64,000 nucleotides of DNA, taken from positions 31,340,931 to 31,404,930 of the forward strand of contig NC_090128.1 in the NCBI RefSeq assembly GCF_040581485.1, read 5' to 3'. Position 1 is the first letter of the stretch. Each line of letters opens with the position of its first letter. The stretch is from Linepithema humile. Taxonomy: Eukaryota > Arthropoda > Insecta > Hymenoptera > Formicidae. The translations under genes were made by a program, and so were the position numbers. This document shows, piece after piece, positions 44,497 to 55,522 of the stretch. The notes below the pieces were generated by a model that did not search any database, was not told where the DNA came from, and saw only the letters and a list, made by a program, of their open reading frames with translations.

Positions 44497-46975
44497 ATGA
44501 ATAAAAACCAGTCCGATAATATCTTAGTAAGTATCAGTTATAATAATAATAAATTCTTCATGCAGCATGAAATATAAATACTAATTAGAAGCATACTTAT
44601 CAATTAGATTCTATTCTTTTTTGTTTCTTAGGATAATATCTTTGTCTTTATTCTGAAGTTTAATATTATCACCCTTCAAATGATAAATACACTGTGGGAA
44701 GTGCAATAATTTACAAAAAATAATGTTTATTTCAGAACATAAAATGTGGTTATTGTGGCAAAGTATTAGCTGTCAACACACAAGAAGAAATATTTCGTCA
44801 CAATTGTTTTCAACATTACAATGAAGAGATGCATGCTATATTCATTGATGAAAATTTTGTTGCAACTATTGGTAAATGTTATAGTAATAATACTTATAGC
44901 TTTCCAGCAATGCACATAGTTCGCACTGTGTAATATATTTTTCAACAATGCTTCATAATTCCAACACAGCTCGAAAAGTGAGTTTTGCCATATTTAGTTG
45001 TATGAGCCTAAAGAGCATGCAACAAGAGTTAATTATCTGTGTTCTATTTGTGTGCCTGATCAAGGCGTTACATTATTGTGTTTATCTGTTATCTTGCTGG
45101 AAAGCACTCATTATATATATTTAATATCACATACATAGATTTAAAATGTTAAATTTAATCTACCAACTAATTATATTTTAACAAGTTGAGAACAGCAATA
45201 AAATAGTACCGGAGGATATCAATGAACATCAGTACTCGATAGATCAGCGCGATGAAATGCTAATTGATATAATACAAACAAAGCCAGCACTATGGAACTT
45301 CCAAATTCCACTTAGCGAACGGACAAAAGCGAAAAAGAAAGCACTGTGGAAGGAAGTTGAAAATGCGTTAGGAGGTTTGTATAAATATTTACAAAAGAGA
45401 GATATTACACAAAGTAGCAAAGCGCAAGCTACAATCTATTTTAAGAATACAAATTAATTTTGTTTATGATTATAGGGCTCATGACTATGGATGATGCAAT
45501 GAAAAGATGGAAGTATCTAAGAGATTGTTACGTGCGTTACAAACGGCAAATAAACACGTATGTTCCAAGTGGATCCGCTGCACAACCGAGTAAAAAGCAA
45601 AAAGTATTCCGCTTTTATGAAGCCATGCAGTTTATCGATGATCCATTGGAAAGTGCACGGTATATATTTTAATAAATATTTTTATTCTTAATAAATTATT
45701 AAGTGATAAATTGTAAAAAAAACTAAAATTTAGCCTATACAAAACATTTGAAATATACATTTATACACTATAATTATATTTAAAATATTTATACAATGTA
45801 TAACCCTGTTAAAAATTGTGAAAGCAAACAAAAATTATTACAAATATTATTCACTACGTATATATATATATATATTAATAAAATTTGCGCTTAATGTGAT
45901 CTGAGCATTAAGATTTTGTTTCTTAGAATTTTTTATTAGATAATAGATAAATAAGATCTGAAAATATAAGAAAATCTGTATTATGATTAGTCTTAATTTC
46001 CTTATATACATTCCTTATTACATTTTCATATTTTTTTCCATACTAACTAAATATCTGTAATAATAACATTCAATATGTAATAACTTTTTTAGAACTGTCT
46101 GTAATTTATCCGATTGCGATCAAGTTGCTGAAAGCGCACAAGAAGAGGATTTATCTTCAACTTCAACAACAAACAGTACATTGAAAAGTAGATCGTTACC
46201 TTCAACTTCAACATGCAGTTCAATAGGAAACAGCATATGTGAAAGTAGACCATTGTCACGAGCTTCACAACGGTCGTCACAAACACCTAATACAACTTGT
46301 AAGATAATTTTAGCTTTATTACGTCTTTTTAGACCAGATTGCACCAACATTATTTTGGATTTAAGCGAGACTAACATATGTATCTATCCTCATCTTTTTT
46401 TTAAATAATAAAGATAGACATATTTAAGTCTCGTTTATAGCCATAATGACGTTGGTGCAACCGGATCTTAAAGAAATGTAACAAAGTATTGATATTCATA
46501 ATCGCTTCTTATCTTTAAAATCTTTAAGATTAAGTGATGTTTTAAGAGAGGAGCCTATAAACTGTTGAAAAACACACAACTGAATTTTTGAGAATTTATT
46601 GAAAAACAAATATTGAATCAATCTTTTTAAAACTTTCAAAAAACATTGCACTATTAAAATAAATAAAAGTAATTTTTTTCAATTAAAAAGTTATAAATAA
46701 TGTTGTGTGTTGTAAAGGCTTTTTTTTTATTAATTTAATAAAGTATTATTACAGCGAATGCATGTAGTGAGTCTTTTATGTTGGAACTACGGGACGAGCT
46801 TAAAAATGTTTTGAATACTCCAGTTTCACAAAAAGATGCCATTGATTATTTTGTAGCTTGCTTGTCAGACGGGATGCGAAAGCTATCAGATAAAAAATGT
46901 CGTCAACTACAAATAGCAATTCTGCAACTTCTTGCAGAGGCAGAGAAAGAGGAAGCCAAGAGAAATAATGTTTAG
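44497..46975 (+). CDS. MADF-BESS accessory protein of the Harbinger element, six exons, intact
   Basis: Exons 44497-44526, 44736-44871, 45186-45374, 45476-45659, 46093-46298, 46755-46975; all GT-AG, phases consistent, 966 nt, 321 aa. Domains: a Cys/His cluster (KCGYCGK ... FRHNCFQHY) near residues 13-40; a MADF domain (DIIQTKPALWNF, LWKEVENAL, MKRWKYLRDCYVRYKR) near 90-180; a Ser/Thr-rich linker; and a C-terminal BESS-like helix (DAIDYFVACLSDGMRKLSDK). In PIF/Harbinger elements the second protein binds the element and cooperates with the transposase (family knowledge). Transcribed toward the transposase. Related to the broken copy at 13947-15013. Confidence 0.88.
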
Positions 46976-47536
46976 TTTATTTTTATACGATATATAATAA
47001 TTAAAATTACTATTTTATATCCTAATTTGTTTACTTCAATATTGAAGTACTGTAAGTACAATAAATTCAATATTTAAATAAACAAACAAGGATATAAAAT
47101 AGTAATTTTAATTATTACATGTTTCCTATTTGAATGTTCTATTTATTTTAGTTTATAAAAATTCAATATTGAATGTTATTTGAATGATTTTTTATTTTAG
47201 TTTATAAAAAATTAAATATTGAATGTTATTTGAATAATTTTTTTTGAGTTTATCAAAACTTTTAATACTTTATATATTCTTTTTTTTTACACTGACAATG
47301 AGATAGATACAAAATGTTAATAAAAATTACATATTTTAAACTACGATTACAAAAAATGTCGACAAATACATCAAAGTATACTTGATAAATTCTAATAAGT
47401 AATATAAATGTTATTATTCTATTTGAAATATTTATTTTATTTTTTCATGAAATGTATAGTCTACATATAGCATATACTTTTTTTTAATGTGGAACGAAGA
47501 ATAAAAAAAAACATTTTTTATATATTTCTTAGTTTT

Positions 47537-49423
47537 TTAAAAATTATTCTGCAAAACTTTTTCCCATTGCCATGAAACCGCACCAGTAGTTTCAAAAAAT
47601 GTTGCAAAATCATCTCTTATTTTAGCACTATTTTTCGTCGGTATGCTTCTGTCGAACGTTCCTACATCTTCCATACCTATGCCACGCAATTCTCGTTCAT
47701 GTGCATTTAATGTCATATATCTTCTTTGCGTATGTGGTTGCTTCAGTTCTTGTGATATTATGAAATTATGTAAACACGTAGTCGCTTTGATTATTCTAGT
47801 GGCAGTAGGTATGCTGGCAATTATCGGTTTGCGAAATATTCGCATTCTTGCAGAGAGTATCCCAAAAACATTTTCCACAATTCTGCGAGCTCGACTTAAA
47901 CGATAGTTAAATACATTTTTGCGTCTGTTAAGTCTACCACTTCTAGGATATGGCCTCAGCATGTACTGCGTTAACGGAAATGCTTCATCACCGACTAAAA
48001 TAAATGGTAAAGCCTGGCCACCATGTTCCACAGGTTTTGGTAGAGGAATTGACAGCGTTCCGTTTTGTAATCGTTTGCCAATCTCGCTAGCATAAAATAC
48101 TCTACTATCGCTACGTCTTCCTGGCGCACCAATGTCTAGTAATGAGATCCGATAATTAGCATCAGCAATAACCATTAACACCAAGCTATGAGTGCCTTTG
48201 TAATTGTAATACATCGAACCACTATTCGGAGGTGCCTAAATATATATATGTTTATATATAGCAACATGAAAAAGTCGAGAAAATTAATTTAATATTCTTA
48301 AATATATACAGGGAGTCCGGTAACTCACGGACCAACGCTCGTGAGAAAATAGAGTACAACTGAGCAGAAAAATTCTTTATCATTTTGCAATAATTCTCGC
48401 AATAATTATTATTTAAATATTAATTAAAAAAGATTAGCGAATAAGTACGCGGTTCGCGCGGCTACATCGCATAACCGCGTCTCTCGTCGCGCGGTCAAAC
48501 TTTTCGTTGTGCGACATTTAGCTACATGCTACGGTCTAATCGCGCGAAACGCGTACTTATTCGTCAATCTTTTTTAATTAATATTTAAATAATTATTACG
48601 AAAATTGCAAAATAATACAGAACTTTTCTGTTCAGTTTATTGCGCTCTATCCTCTCACGATCGTTGGTCTTTGAGTTACCGGACACTCTATATATAATTA
48701 ATAATAGTACTTATAATTTCGCGCGCGCGCGCGCGCGCGTCTAATTTCTCACAGAAGAAAATTATCAAACTATTAAAAATTTACTTGTAATATTATGTGT
48801 TTCCCATCAATTGCGCCAATGCAATTGGGAAAATTACACTTTTCTTCAAATTCATCGGCTATTCTTCGCCAGTTATCTTCAGTTGCTTTTAGGAATACCA
48901 TATCTTTTAAAGTATCCCATATTACATCGCATGTCTCTGATACAATCTTTGACACTGTATTGTGTCCTACACGAAATGCATATGATATGGATACTATGCT
49001 ATCTCCTGAAGATAAATATCGTAAGCAGATTTGAAGGCGAGTGCGAGCAGAAATTGGCTCACGAATAACAAATTGTTTCTGTATATGCGGTGAAACAATA
49101 TGCAACAATTTTTCAAATGTTTCTGGTGTCATACGAAAATAATTAAAAAATTTTTCGACATCTTCAAAAGTCATTTCTTGCACCAGATTGTTGCTAGCCC
49201 CTTGTGCAAATCTTCTTTCGATATTAAAAATTGGTCTAACTCAAAATCTTCTGCGTTTAATTCTAGAATCTCTTTTTTTTTCTTCGATTCTCATTAATTT
49301 GTATATTATATAAATTTTCACTAATTTTCGTTGAACAGCTTCTTTGCATAATGTATTTTCCGAGCATTTGTATATTTTTAAATACTTTATTAAATTTATT
49401 AACGCAAAGTCCGAGTCCAACAT
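47537..49423 (-). pseudogene. PIF/Harbinger (HARBI1-like) transposase with one in-frame UGA
   Basis: Exon 1 49423-48785 and exon 2 48235-47537 join in phase (donor GTAAAT after CAA, acceptor TTTAG), about 445 codons. TGA at 49241-49243 follows RRRF, exactly where the family has a conserved Trp, so a single G-to-A change explains it. Downstream everything is open: FNYFRMTPETFEKLL, REPISARTRL, CIGAIDGKHIILQ, NYKGTHSLVLMVIADAN (second D), GDEAFPL, RRIVENVFGILSARMRIF (catalytic E). A MITE sits in the intron (48309-48688). Initiation downstream of the stop (ATG at 49181-49183) would lose only the basic N-terminus. Confidence 0.85.
48309..48688. mobile_element. TA-flanked MITE in the transposase intron
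   Basis: CAGGGAGTCCGGTAACTC ... GAGTTACCGGACACTC bounded by TA; Tc1/mariner-like. Ends about 35 bp before a (GC)n tract (48720-48739). Confidence 0.75.
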
Positions 49424-49510
49424 TTTAACAAGAAGATTTTGCGCACATTTGTTTTGATTGATTTCATGTATGAAAATGTATATGTATTAAAACGTCACGC
49501 TGAAAATTTC

Positions 49511-49670
49511 ATCGGCTGTCCCATGGAGCGTATTTACGCCGGCGTAATGATCAATAAGCCAATCACAAGATCCCCTGAGTATCCATTTTAAAAATAAGCT
49601 TTGTAAAAAGTTATTGTGATTGGTTTATTTATTTTTACGCCGCGTAAATACGCTCCATGGGACAGCCGAT
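49511..49670. mobile_element. 160-bp palindromic MITE near the Harbinger right end
   Basis: ATCGGCTGTCCCATGGAGCG and complement; separates the terminal inverted repeat from the transposase promoter side. Confidence 0.75.
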
Positions 49671-49892
49671 GTTTTTGCTGCCATACCGACAACGGGCGTA
49701 AAGCCTGTGATTGGCCTAGTTCCTTTACGCCGTACGCCGGTACGCCGTACGCTGGCTTCATGGGACTTCACCCTCAGTCTTTACAGAACCAAAAGAGCAT
49801 GATAGTTACCCAATAGTTACCCTTCTATATGCATTGCGGTTTTATATGGTGTTTCCGTTTCCATCTTCTTTCTGTGTAGTTCTGCGTACAGA

Positions 49893-51062
49893 ATGGTAAT
49901 TTATGTTGTTTAGCGATCATAATTTGCTCGAATTATCACATCATATATTTCACATTCTCGAAATAGTTTTGCTATTGATACAGCCGTATGTGAGACACAT
50001 TTTGCACATATAATTTTTTCAAAAAATTAATATTTTTTGATAAAAAGTGTGTCTGCAAAGTAGCCATGTGAATCTTGTACTATTTGATTATTGCAAATAT
50101 ATTTTGTAATAAATAGTAAGCCATATTAATATTAGTGCAATTTTAGATATGAATTTCCTGTATTTAAGAAATTTATTATAAATTAGCGAAATGTATTCGA
50201 GAACAAAAATGTAATTCTAACCTTATAGCTAAACATGTATTAACTGTTGGATTTCAAAAAACCTGTAAAAACTAGATGAGATTGACGGCATTTTAAATAT
50301 CAAATAAAAATAGAAAAAAATATATATTTTTTTCTATTTTTATATATATATATACATACATATATACACACCACATGTCACATGTGTACATATACATATA
50401 CACATTTGATTATTATACATGTATTATATATTTTCCAGACTTGCAAACGTAGAAATGGTGGACGCGCCAAGCATGGCCGTGGCCATGTGAATCCAGTCCG
50501 TTGCACCAACTGCGCTCGTTGCGTTCCAAAGGATAAGGCTATTAAGAAATTTGTTATTCGTAACATTGTTGAAGCTGCAGCTGTCAGAGATATAACAGAG
50601 GCTAGCTTCTATCAGTCTTATCAACTACCTAAATTGTATGCCAAGCTTCACTACTGTGTCTCCTGTGCTATTCACTCTAAGGTGGTGCGAAACAGGTCAA
50701 AGGCTGATCGTCGTATCAGAACACCTCCTGTCCGCAACTTTCCAAGGGTAATTAATAATATGTGCAAATAATTTGTGCATAATCTTTGAGAATATTAAAT
50801 TATTTCATATTCTTTTAATTCCAACTTACATTTGGAATATAATTTAACTGTTCTATAAAAAATTTTAAATAATTTGATTATTATATAATGCATTTATTAT
50901 ACTAAAAGTAGAATATTCAATATAAAAAAATATATAATAAAGTTTGAAACATTTAATATATATATAAATATGCTAGAATATTTTTGTATAATTGTAACAT
51001 CTATGACAGCATATTTTTTTTGTTTCTAGGATCTGCGTCAAGGTCAGCAGAACAGGAAATAA
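49893..51062 (+). CDS. RpS26: 40S ribosomal protein S26
   Basis: Three exons. Exon 1 contributes only the ATG (49893-49895, donor GTAATT) after a pyrimidine-rich leader (TTCCATCTTCTTTCTGTG) as expected for a TOP mRNA. Exon 2 is 50439-50747 and exon 3 51030-51062; phases agree, 114 aa. The protein reads TCKRRNGGRAKHGRGHV, CARCVPKDKAIKKFVIRN and LHYCVSCAIHSKVV: the eS26 family with its zinc-binding cysteines, ending RQGQQNRK. It is a component of the small ribosomal subunit near the mRNA exit channel. AATAAA at 51092. Apparently intact although transposons lie within about 150 bp upstream. Confidence 0.97.
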
Positions 51063-51553
51063 TTTTATCATGTAAAATTAACTTCAATATTAATAAAAAT
51101 TGTGAAAACTAATACTGAAGATTTTTTTATTTTATAAGATATAAATTATAGAACACAATATTATTGCTTTTATTGTTTCAAGAAAAGGTAAATTGTGTGT
51201 GTATGTATATGTATATATATGTTTACGCAACGAATAGGGCCTGACAATCATTAAAAAAAAATCATCAGGTTCATCAGAAAAAAATGTACACTTCAGATTT
51301 TTATTGAATAGAGATTGGAACAGTAGATTTATTGAATATGTGTGTATAAGACTGCATGACAATACAATCGAGATATTAGCTAATATTCTTATAAGTTTTG
51401 AAGCAAAAATGTGCTTAGATTCTGAATTCTATCAATGAAATATTTCAATTTCATAAAAATACTTGCATTTGCTTCATTGAGAAGATATTTCTAATAATTA
51501 TGTAAAATTAATGTACAATAATTCTCAAATTATATATAGGGCACAATGGAAAA

Positions 51554-52697
51554 TTATTTGTTTACTTCCTCCATCGCTTGTTTCAATGATTTTTCAAATA
51601 TCTTTTTTGAATCGCAAAATCCTTGTTTTGTCTTGCCAAACGAATTTGGTCCAGCTGATGTTGGTGTTTCGCGACCAATATTTCGCATTCTCATCCTTGC
51701 TTCAGCCGGCATCTCCTCTGGTTCATCATCATCATCCGCATTAAACACTGAGGCTACCGTTGGTTTTGTTACCGTTGTTACTTTTGTGGTTGGTTTCTGA
51801 TTTTAAAAAAATATTTTTTTGGTAAAGATTTCAGAAGAAAATTGTATTGCATAAAAAAAAATAGGCATAACATATGCAAATTTTTTTACTTACAGAGACA
51901 GAACCTAATTTGATTTGAATTCCTTTCTTTTGCTCATTGCCAGTCTTCTTCCCAAAGCCAAATGCTAACTTCTTCTTCCCATCAGACTGATCACTCGATT
52001 CACAATGCTCCTCAGATCTGAGTGGCGAACGATCTCTGTCCCTGTCATCTCCTCTCCTGTCCTCGGTTCTGTAGACACTTGACCCTGACAACGTCAAACA
52101 CTGGCAAAGTTCAGATCAAGTTAAACAGAGTTGATTTTCTAACCGGAAATCTTTAAGCGAGTTAATTGCTTAATGCAATATTCAAGTCCTACAAATTCAA
52201 CTATTAGAGATTAGCCATATAGTTATAAAATACAAAATCATTTAACTCTGAAAAGTATAGCTTTTCTCAATGTTAAATTACCAAATGTTAATCAGCACGA
52301 TATTAAGATGTAAATATGCATAAGCTAGAAAACAAGCACGTAAAAAATTATTATTAAGTTATTATACAAAAGTCGTAATAATTATATTTTTAGCATAAAT
52401 ATCCTTGGTGATGTAATTGCAGAATGTTGCATTAAACAATAATGCACTAGAAAATATAATAACGTGGCTAATTTTTCTTGAAAATATTAATTTTTAATTA
52501 TTTCTGCAATTTTAGTATTTCACAGAGAATTTGTATATCTCGAAGTAACAATTGTATCGGAAATTGCAAAATTAATCGTCCTAAATATCTTAATCGAGGT
52601 GAAAACAAGATTAGTATTATTTAGACTGAACGATAGCGTAATAGATAAAATGAACAAAACCTTTTCTATAATCGTCCCCCGGATTCCTCCTGGACAT
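51554..52697 (-). CDS. Pcnp: PEST proteolytic signal-containing nuclear protein homologue
   Basis: Exons 52697-52661, 52084-51894, 51796-51554 join in phase to a 156-aa protein. The C-terminal part (DDDDEPEEMPAEARMRMRN then IGRETPTSAGPNSFGK) matches the conserved PCNP core; the middle has FGFGKKTGNEQKK and IKLGS, also typical. PCNP is a small nuclear protein of unclear function with PEST-like acidic stretches. Exons 2 and 3 are secure (donor GTAAGT, acceptor TCAG). The first exon (MSRRNPGDDYRK) uses a weak donor GTTTTG and is less certain. Converges on RpS26. The S/hAT insertion begins 117 bp upstream of this ATG. Confidence 0.88.
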
Positions 52698-52822
52698 TTT
52701 GTTCAGTGTCTTGTGGTGTCTTGCGTACGCAGTTCGAAGTATATGCGGAGTATTCGAAGTAACCTAAAAATCGTTACTCAAGTTATCCACCTGATGTTCA
52801 CACACTGAACTATGGCTGCGTT

Positions 52823-54200
52823 CAGTGATGCAAACTCGAGCCGGCCAGCACCCGAGCACCGCGGTAGGGGAAGCACGCACACAAACGAGAATCGTGACGT
52901 CACACGTACGTGTGCGCTTCGTCGTTCAGTTTGTAGAAGCGAGTGGACATACGTGTTCCGTCTCCTTTTTATCAAAGCGACGTTGCGCGCTTGTTGCGTA
53001 TGACAACGTGAAATGCTTTTTCGAGATTTATGTGATCTTGTAAAAAGTAAATAATATTGATATTAATAAAATATCAGAACATTAAATATTTATAAATTAT
53101 TAATATGCGTTAATTGCGATAGTTAATACTTTAGAGTTTAATATTATGTTATACAGGGTGTCTCATAACTACCGCTTAATACTTTAATAGTATTTTTTGA
53201 AGATAAAATAGAGTAAAGAATCTTAATACAAAAATATCAAGACTACAATAGTTTTTAAGTTATAAACAATCAAAGATGCTAATGATGTCGCGTAGGACTG
53301 GCACGCTCAGATTTGCAATTACACGTACACGCGTACCGATCTGTCAACTGCTATTGATTTTTACAAGTCAGGTGATATTGATTTTTACTGCACAGCTGAT
53401 TTTTCACGGACGTGAAATGCATGTGGATTTTTGTTACTCCAAATGTGAGAGTTGTGGCTGTTAACTACTCCTTCACGAGTAAAACGTGACTCGTCTGTAA
53501 ATAAAATTTTATGGACAAAACCAGAATCTTTATTTTCATTTTCCAATAATCATGTTGAAAATGATGGGAGATTATACATGAACATTACGATATACTTATT
53601 GTATTTTCTGTATCAGATTAAAACGCTTACAATAAATACAATGTAACGCATCTTTATCGAAAACATTTTCATCTAGAAGAATCTAATTTTATACATTGTT
53701 ATTAGAGAATTAAAATAGAGATTCTGATTTGGTCATTAAAATGTTATTTACGGACGAGTCATGTTTTACTGGTGAAGGAGTATTTAACAGTCACAACTCC
53801 CATATTTCGAGTGACGAAAATCCACATGCATTTTGCGTCCGTGGAAAATCAGCTGTGCAGTAAAAATCAATATCACCTGACTTGTAAAAATCAATAACAG
53901 TTGACAGATCGGTACGCGTGTAGTTACGGACCTAAACGCGCCGGTTCTACACGATATCATTGGCAATCTTTGATCGATTACAAGCCTAATTTAAATCTCA
54001 AATAGTTTTATTATTAATTATTGAGTGGTCTTCCGCGCCACCCATGAGGTGCCACTTATAGCGCGTTAGGTTTTTCAACGTGGACCTTCGCCTGTAGCCC
54101 TATTATACCACATTTCAATATTTTTTTATGTTTGCAAAAGGGAGATATATATGAATATGTGTCTGTATATATATAAATATATAGACTTATATTTAATAGA

Positions 54201-54253
<53 letters not shown>

Positions 54254-54293
54254 GTGTGCGTGTGTGTCTCGTGTCTGCAAAAGAGAGACATAT

Positions 54294-54344
<51 letters not shown>

Positions 54345-54374
54345 TCATATTTTTTGCAGACAAGATTTATCTGT
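52823..54374. repeat. Left terminal inverted repeat of the hAT element
   Basis: Mirrors 58366-59985. Contents: unique outer 0.33 kb, a palindromic mariner-derived segment (53150-54000), then (CA)n at 54202-54250 and (TA)n at 54297-54341. Confidence 0.92.
53276..53990. pseudogene. Facing IS630/Tc1-mariner transposase fragments inside the hAT repeat
   Basis: On the minus strand (about 53530-53280) the frame reads ILFTDESRFTREGVVNSHN; on the plus strand (about 53736-53990) LFTDESCFTGEGVFNSHN then DENPHAF. Both are the second-aspartate region of a Tc1/mariner DDE transposase. They face each other as a diverged palindrome and appear again inverted in the right arm (about 58815-59535). Confidence 0.75.
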
Positions 54375-54429
54375 TTTATAATAAAAAAAAATCAATTTTT
54401 TCATTTTTTATTTTATTTATTGAATATAA

Positions 54430-54832
54430 TTACTTAATAAAAATATTTTTTATTATTGTGAGGCCGCCACGGCCCCCTCTACCGCCAGGGCCTCCTCTGC
54501 CGCCACGGCCTCCTCTGCTGCTACGGGCGCATCGTCCTCCGGTACCGCCACGTTCTCCTCTACCGCTGGCAAAGCCTCCTCGCTGGCGGTACCAGCGGGC
54601 CCTAGAGCGGCCGGCTCCTCTTCTTTTTCTTTCTAAAAAATTAATAAAAGTATTTACAATTAGATTTACGATTGTATACTCGTATATTAATTAATAATTG
54701 TATTGTATGAAGTAAATAACTTACTAGCTTTGTTTTTTGGTTGCTGCTGTTGCGGCTGTTCCTGTTGCTGCTGTTGCGGCTGTTCCTGTTGCTGCTGTTG
54801 CGGCTGTTCCTGTTGCTGCTGCAGCAGCAGCA

Positions 54833-54869
<37 letters not shown>

Positions 54870-55153
54870 CTGCTGCAGCTGATACAGCTGTTGCTGTGTT
54901 TCCAGCTGTCGTTGTTGTTGTGCTTGTTGCTGCTGCAGTATTTGCTGCAGCAGCTGATGCAAGGATGCACCTTCTTCTTGCGTAGTATGTTCTGTTAAAA
55001 TAAAAAAGAAATATATATTTTATCACAATTAGTAACATAAACATACAAAACAAATTATGACGTAGTTTTTTTAAAACATTTTTACGTCCGTTTTATAACA
55101 AAAATGAATAATAATAATTTTATTTATTACTTACGAGACAAATTGCCTTCCAT
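54430..55153 (-). CDS. Glutamine-rich protein with C-terminal RGG box, three exons (second gene of the hAT element)
   Basis: Exon 1 55153-55135 (MEGNLS), donor GTAAGT; exon 2 54991-54725 after acceptor TTAACAG; donor GTAAGT; exon 3 54632-54430 after TTTTAG. Lengths 19+267+203 = 489 nt, 162 aa, stop 54430-54432. Residues about 15-95 are mostly Gln, with LHQLLQQILQQQQAQQQRQ at the start and three EQPQQQQQ units. Exon 3 then reads KRKRRGAG and seven RGG triplets (SRGGRGGRGGPGGRGGRGG). RGG boxes bind RNA and poly-Q tracts self-associate (general knowledge). The splice phase selects the RGG frame. Divergent from the transposase with a 369-bp shared upstream region. I know of no such partner in hAT elements; the gene model is a prediction. 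Confidence 0.68.
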
Positions 55154-55522
55154 TGCAAACGTTTTGCACTTTTGTCAGCAGGACACGGGTGCGGCTGACA
55201 TGTAACAATAGTAAACCGCTGCGCGGGGCCGCGTCTGTTGTTCTATTGTTTGTTAAGAAGCACGGTTTATTTTTACTTCTATACTCTATATGTCGTTAAT
55301 TTTTTTGACGTTCATTAGCCTGTGTAGTACTCTTGTTGGCTTATAATTGCGAGTAAACGTATTTCTTACACGTTTTATTAAATCGCAACGTTGATGAGAA
55401 AACTGAGACAATCTCGACTGTAAGTTTTTCAATATATTTCCATATATTTCCTTGTTTTTTCTTCTTTTAATTTTCGTCTAATTTAATTCTTCGTCTTTGT
55501 TTCTTTTTTCTTCTATATTAAA
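55154..55522. promoter_or_regulatory. Putative bidirectional promoter between the hAT genes
   Basis: The only non-coding gap between the two divergent start codons. A possible short leader exon with donor-like CTGTAAGTTTTT (near 55418) lies on the transposase side. Confidence 0.4.

Larger units (their letters stand above)
44101..49773. mobile_element. Full-length PIF/Harbinger element with two convergent genes
   Basis: Termini GGGTGAAGTCCCATGAAGCC and its complement; inverted similarity continues about 90 bp. TCA duplication at 44098-44100 and 49774-49776. MADF-BESS gene rightward, transposase leftward, the usual two-gene layout. Nested MITEs: C at 44261-44409, a TA-flanked MITE at 48309-48688, and a palindrome at 49511-49670. 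Confidence 0.92.

Noticed and set aside
54056..54437. ORFs of alternating H-T or I-Y residues (also 58290-58752)
   Set aside because: Translations of (CA)n and (TA)n microsatellites in the hAT arms.
54453..54632. Alternative acidic/Ala-rich reading of exon 3 of the Q/RGG gene
   Set aside because: It is open but requires a splice phase that exon 2 does not provide (exon 2 leaves one base); the RGG frame fits both junctions.
54254..54998. Proline-rich, poly-Ala and poly-Leu ORFs on the plus strand
   Set aside because: Antisense or shifted readings of the CAG/RGG-coding exons; the spliced minus-strand model explains them better.
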